This document shows, in pieces, positions 59,443-64,000 of a stretch of 64,000 nucleotides of DNA (positions are counted from its first letter, which is position 1; every line of letters begins with the position of its first letter). Location: NCBI RefSeq assembly GCF_009389715.1, contig NC_052399.1, positions 13,953,646-14,017,645 on the forward strand. The letters are read 5' to 3'. The notes below the pieces were generated by a model that made no database searches, was not told the origin of the DNA, and saw nothing but the letters and a program-made list of their open reading frames with translations. This stretch comes from Phoenix dactylifera. Lineage: Eukaryota > Streptophyta > Magnoliopsida > Arecales > Arecaceae. The position numbers and the translations under genes are program-made.

Positions 59443-60005
59443 GTTAGGAAGAACTACACCCTTTTCCACGTTTCTTTACTTCTATTATTTGTTTTTTTGT
59501 ACAAACTTCTATTATTTTTTAGTTGTAGCCTATTATACTATTAAGGATCATACAGCCAAAAGAACATCTATGGGATATTATGGATTCTGCTGCTTAAATT
59601 ATACTTAGGTTATGCTGCACTAGCATTAAGTTCTCATCTTGAAATGAAGCATCTAAGATTCCAGTCAAGTTTATATTGGGACAAACAATGGAAAGTGTTG
59701 TCAGAGGACATAATTTACTTCAATCTCAAATGCTTATCTGTGTGGAAGAACAAAAATATTATCTTTAAAGAATGCTAATGCTAATAAGTGATGCCTTGAA
59801 CAAGTGACAGACTGTTTTCTTAGTATTTTTATTCCTATAATTTTTCATATAAATAATTAGAAAGCTTGGATTTCTTTATGCAGAACCTTGGTTATATATG
59901 CTTTGAAATGATTTCTCGTATAAGCAAGTTGAACCATTTATTTAATCAATGATTCCTAGTCATTTGAAATAAACAAACATCAACTATTAGGCTAGTATTC
60001 CTTAT

Positions 60006-63000
60006 CAAGGTCCGCCAAACTGGTACTGAAAACTATACCGGTCGGTGGGTGAGTCGGTACAGTGCCGATTCGGTAACCAGTACCGTACGACAAATAGTAT
60101 GCTTGAATCGACACACCCAATTTTTTTTTTAAGTTTGTTTAATTGGTAATGAATTTTTTTTTAACTTTTTCAATAATTATAAGTATCATTTGATATTTTT
60201 TGATGCTTCTATATCTCGATTTAATCTAAAAGATGCATTTTTTTTTAAAGTGATATAAAATATAAAATAATTAGTGAGATGTTGCATGCTACAAGAAACA
60301 ATATGAAATATCCTAAAATCAACTAGTGAGGTAGAAAATATAAAATAATACAATCAATTACATATATTTAAAGTACAACATATATACTAATATCTAAAAT
60401 CTCGAGTGACGATGCCTCTCTTAGATATCCGGATCTTTAAAATGGTTCAAGGCACGTCATTCCACTCATCTAACCAAGCGGCATAGTCTTGTATGTTCAT
60501 CCCATAAGGAACGCGCTCTGAGTTAGAAGCACTTTCGGATCTCTCGCTAAAGCTCTAGCTCTGAGAGATGTCCTCTGGCTGATATTGCGGCCGTAGAGGG
60601 GCCCATCCGAATATGCCGACAGCAAAATTCGACTCGTAGGATACTGAGTTGCATAGGGTAGCAGCCACCGGATGATGATGCCTTAGACGTACCATATTCA
60701 TATCCGTATCCATATGGGTCATAGGCTGCCTGTGGCTATGGATAATAGAATCCAGTATATGACTCAAAACTTGATACGGCTATGGATCCTACTCTACGTG
60801 CGAGGTCATCTGCAGCTGTATTGTGTCCTCCTGAATGACCTCGAGGAGTCCGTCTCTTATATGCAATCTTATTCTCGCGGGCTTTACCAGATCGTGCACC
60901 GTGATTTCTATTCTGTGTAGCATGCACAAATTGGGACTCATCGGCGAATTAAAGACCATCCTGCGATTGTTTCATATCCTACTCCCTAGCCAGCAGATCG
61001 ATAACCATCAGAACTTTCGCTGCTGCTCCTGGTCTCTAAATGTGAGTGAACCGACTCTTCCTCCACACTCTTCATGGGGGTTGCAGGGGGTCTGTCTTTT
61101 CATTTTTAGTATGCTGAGTAGCTGCCTGCTTACCCTTTATGCCCCTCTGTCTACTTACCCTTCGTGCCCCTCTCTGCCTGGCTATGTTGGGAGGATGAAT
61201 GTCGCCCTTCTGGCCGAATCGACCGGATAACATACTGGCCTCATCCAAGCGGCTCTCGATCATATCTCTGAGTGACTGCTTCGGACAAAGAATCATGTGA
61301 TGATCGGCTCCCATGTGACCCCTGTGGCTGTGGTTGATCAGCTGGAAGGATGCACGGAATATTGTGATTAGCCCATTGCCCTGCATCGATTCTAGCCTCG
61401 CTGGCTACAAAACTGGTCGATCGTGTAGGCGATTCTCGCTCATCAAGCTATGGTTCTTGCTGGTGGCCCACAAGCTATCCGATCATAAGATCATCCTCAT
61501 CGTCAACAAATGCATTTTGGATCGGATCTGTGTGTTTTAGCTACACTTCTTTCTGAATGCACTTTAGCCTCAACCTCAGATTGTAGTGAATATATATAAA
61601 ATCGTTGAAGCGCATCTGTGTTAGATGGCTCCTCTGCTTGTTTTGGATGAGGTTGAAGGTGGACCAGGAGAGGATCTAAATTGCTAGTCGCTTAAGATTT
61701 TTTGCGAACAAAGCACATAAAGTCCCTACAATCTGGTACTCCTACCGCCGCTCAATGACGTTGATGTACTCATGGGTATACGTTGGATCTGCTTTCTTGA
61801 TCTGAATTTTTGCCCTCTCCATCATATGATACAAGAATCCCATTTGGGAGTACCTCTTGTTGTCCACGGTCCGAAGCACTTCGTACAATAGTTTGATAGA
61901 CTTCACTATTTTTTTGGCTCGCTGCTAGAATATCTACCTCGTCACCAAGTCCCCGATAGTGCTCCCTTCAGTGCCGACCCTCGCAAATCTACTTTTCTGC
62001 CACTTGGGACTAACAAATATCCGATATAGTGCTTTTTTTTCTCAAGAAGGCTATCAAGTGTAACGTACTTGGTAGCAAACTGTACCACTTCTGGTTTCAA
62101 GATCTCTCCTCCTGCATTCCTCCTCATTAGTGATAGGACCTATGTATGGCTATAAATATGTATGTGATGATTTGGGCTGTCTTCATTGCCTGCTGCACCA
62201 TATGAATCTTCGCAATGTCCATCAAATGAGGTCGATACAATTTGCAGCATATGTGGTCCAGAAAATATATAGCTGCCACTCCATCTCCATTAAGATCTCT
62301 CCGACAGCTTTATATTGTGGCTCATTATCAGTGATGACCTATACGACAATCTCCTCGCCTCCCTAATCAATCACCTATCCATCAATCTGAGAATGTACAT
62401 GGCATCTTGCACCTGATTGGAAATATCAACTGACTTATGGAAGAAAGTCTTCGTATCACAATATGTCAAGAAGTTGATAATGCCCTGCTTGGTAAGACCG
62501 GTCCAACCATCACATATTACTGTCGTCCATATGTGGGTCACTTGCAATTGCATGAGGCAATCTACTTCTCTAGCTCATTATTGTCAAGAAGCTTACCATA
62601 GATGCTTTCAATCTTGAGGGATCTACACCGGGACCGACAGCCTGTATGGAGAAAATAGCAGATCTATAGTATGTATTGTCTATCACATTCTCTAGGAGGT
62701 GGCTGAAGTAGAACCAGAATCCAATAGCTCGCCATATCCTTCTTGTTATCCTTTTTTAGCATAGTGTCAACTCTCTGCTAATTTGAATTCTTGCTGAGGA
62801 AGGCATGTAAATTTAAATCATGGATGGTGGCTCCTAATGGAATCTCCGTGGAAAACTTTTTTCTGCTACCAAAGAGCTTCTAGCATAAATGTAATATGGC
62901 TACCGCCTTTGCTGACGGCCTTCCTAACTGAGGTCCTCTTGAACACTGGATCTGCCCTACTACTTGCAGAACCAAAGTCCAACTCATAGTATGAGGGCCC

Positions 63001-64000
63001 AAATCGAACCTTATGCTTGGCCACCTCATCCTGCTGCCACTGATCATCTAGGTTCGCCTGCATGACAGCCTGGATCTGTGCCTTCTCATCATCTAGAGCG
63101 GACGCCTCATCTGACTCTCTAGAGTGATAAGAAGGTGGCTCTGCTGTTCAGCGGTCCACCTCTACTTCTCGAAAATCCTCTCCTTCGTTGCTTTGAAATC
63201 AGCGAAGTGCTTTTTATTAGCTATCGAACCTCACGTGGGCATTTTGGTGCATAGATATGTCGGGGTAACTACCAGCTAGGTGCTGCTTCAACCTGGTTAC
63301 TCCTCTTGAATTTTGTGTTATACCAGTTGCACTTTTAATAGTGCCGATTCGTGAGCGTGTGCCTATGATTCCAATCAATATCACGCTCTAGCTCTTTTTT
63401 TCTTGATGATTCTATTCCTGCAGGTTTATTAAGTATGTTAGTTTATTAATTATTAAAAAATAGCAAAATTTTGTTAGAATGAAGATAATATTTTTTATTT
63501 CAAAAAATACATTTTATTTATCTAATACATATACTAATTTTTCATATTTATTTATATATTTATATATTTTTAATAATTTTTAAGTTAAAATATATTGAAT
63601 ACCATAAATTTAGAAAAATATATTTTTTTACTTCAGAAAATACTTCTGAAATATGTATTGCATACTACTAATTTTTTATATTTTTTGGTATTAATTATAT
63701 ATTTTTAATTATTTTTTAAATTAAAAAATAATTTTTAATTATAAATATTATAAAATTTAATTTGAGCTCAGATCAATGTAGAATCCTACAATGGATGCTA
63801 CATATATTATTCTAGGTCTGTGGGCATGCATCAAAGGCTACTTTTCGATTTTTTTCAAATTTAGGCCTAGACTACTATGTGCATAATCACATTAAAACTT
63901 GAATAAATAAACATCAAATTTAGCTGGAGAGTAGCTTGCATGCTCCTAAATTCACTTCTAATTTTACATTTTTTTGATTTTTTTATTTTTTAATCCAAAA
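60006..64000 (-). mobile_element. hAT transposon copy 2, antisense in PI4K intron 13, runs off the window
   Basis: The visible end CAAGGTCCGCC (60006-60016) resembles the MITE terminus CAAGGTTTGCC and is followed by GGTAC/GTACC words (60023-60095). From about 60240 onward the sequence is the reverse complement of hAT copy 1, with additional internal parts. The other terminus lies beyond 64000. Homology to copy 1 continues to the last bases, including the CTACATTG...AATTTAGGAGC 5' region. Assigning 60006 as the element's terminus is an inference. Confidence 0.78.
60540..63310 (-). pseudogene. Decayed hAT transposase (BED, DUF659, dimerisation parts visible)
   Basis: Reading the minus strand: a BED-finger half (GVTRLKQHLAGSYPDISMH, about 63225-63305). 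A linker (VRFGPSYYELDFGSASSRAD, 62866-63063). The DUF659 start (TTVICDGWTGLTKQGIINFL...CDTKTFFHKSVDIS, 62371-62553). The C-terminal dimerisation segment (LAI-stop-ILS, STFNLI, RFNDFIYIHYNLRLRLKCIQ, about 61545-61700). Then a low-complexity Tyr/Ser-rich tail (60540-61250). Several stops and frame changes interrupt it, and part of the dimerisation block is missing. The protein is non-functional here. A duplicated run of about 24-30 bp (GGGCACGAAGGGTAAG.AGACAG type) lies near 61130-61190. Confidence 0.8.

Larger units (their letters stand above)
59443..64000. other. Intron 13 of PI4K alpha, open at the window end
   Basis: The donor after DRFE (GAG|GTTAGG) has no acceptor with the expected next exon in the remaining 4.5 kb. 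The intron is therefore longer than 4.5 kb and mostly filled by the antisense hAT copy from 60006. Confidence 0.75.

Overview
The window is nuclear DNA of a flowering plant, most probably a non-grass monocot and quite possibly a palm. That placement is an inference. It rests on GC-rich first exons next to AT-rich introns and intergenic DNA, long repeat-filled introns, and a dense mix of TRIM, LINE, chromodomain Gypsy, hAT, Mutator-like and Harbinger-like elements. No organelle or bacterial signature was seen.

Four host genes can be supported. (1) 6672-7214, minus: a PADRE/DUF4228 protein of the At1g66480 type. (2) 14068-17731, minus: a complete four-exon U-box/ARM E3 ubiquitin ligase of the PUB10/PUB11 clade (656 aa), all introns in phase 0. 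(3) 35916-37406, plus: a 496-aa 3-ketoacyl-CoA synthase of the KCS6/CER6/CUT1 type in one uninterrupted reading frame. (4) 45511 to beyond the window, plus: the first 13 coding exons (1282 codons) of phosphatidylinositol 4-kinase alpha 1. Its kinase domain lies beyond position 64000. The genes are independent of one another: protein turnover, cuticular wax elongation, phosphoinositide signalling and a small stress-type protein.

Most of the rest is transposon-derived. 1-1200: a tRNA-like Pol III box pair, a complete TRIM (137-bp LTRs, 5-bp target duplication) and a decayed TRIM. 17877-18724: a foldback Mutator-like element with a 9-bp target duplication, just upstream of the U-box gene. 19840-21510: an internally deleted hAT copy. 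22246-23465: a tandem duplication broken by a third TRIM. 23793-28632: a young LTR retrotransposon (424-bp LTRs, CAGGG target duplication, tRNA-iMet primer site) whose pol has been deleted in frame. 29692-32900: a 5'-truncated LINE. 38258-39008: a three-LTR tandem TRIM. 39220-41720: a tandem repeat hit twice by one Harbinger-like family at the equivalent site, in opposite orientations. 42388-42930: a 13-unit minisatellite with a period near 43 bp. Introns 7, 9 and 11 of the kinase gene hold small hAT-type MITEs with 8-bp duplications. Intron 13 holds a large antisense hAT copy whose visible end carries a related terminus.

I found no new enzymatic or defence system. The most unusual observations are the twin Harbinger-like insertions, the link between the intronic MITEs and the resident hAT, the near-perfect foldback in the U-box gene promoter, and a cluster of six CACGTG palindromes in the retrotransposon leader.
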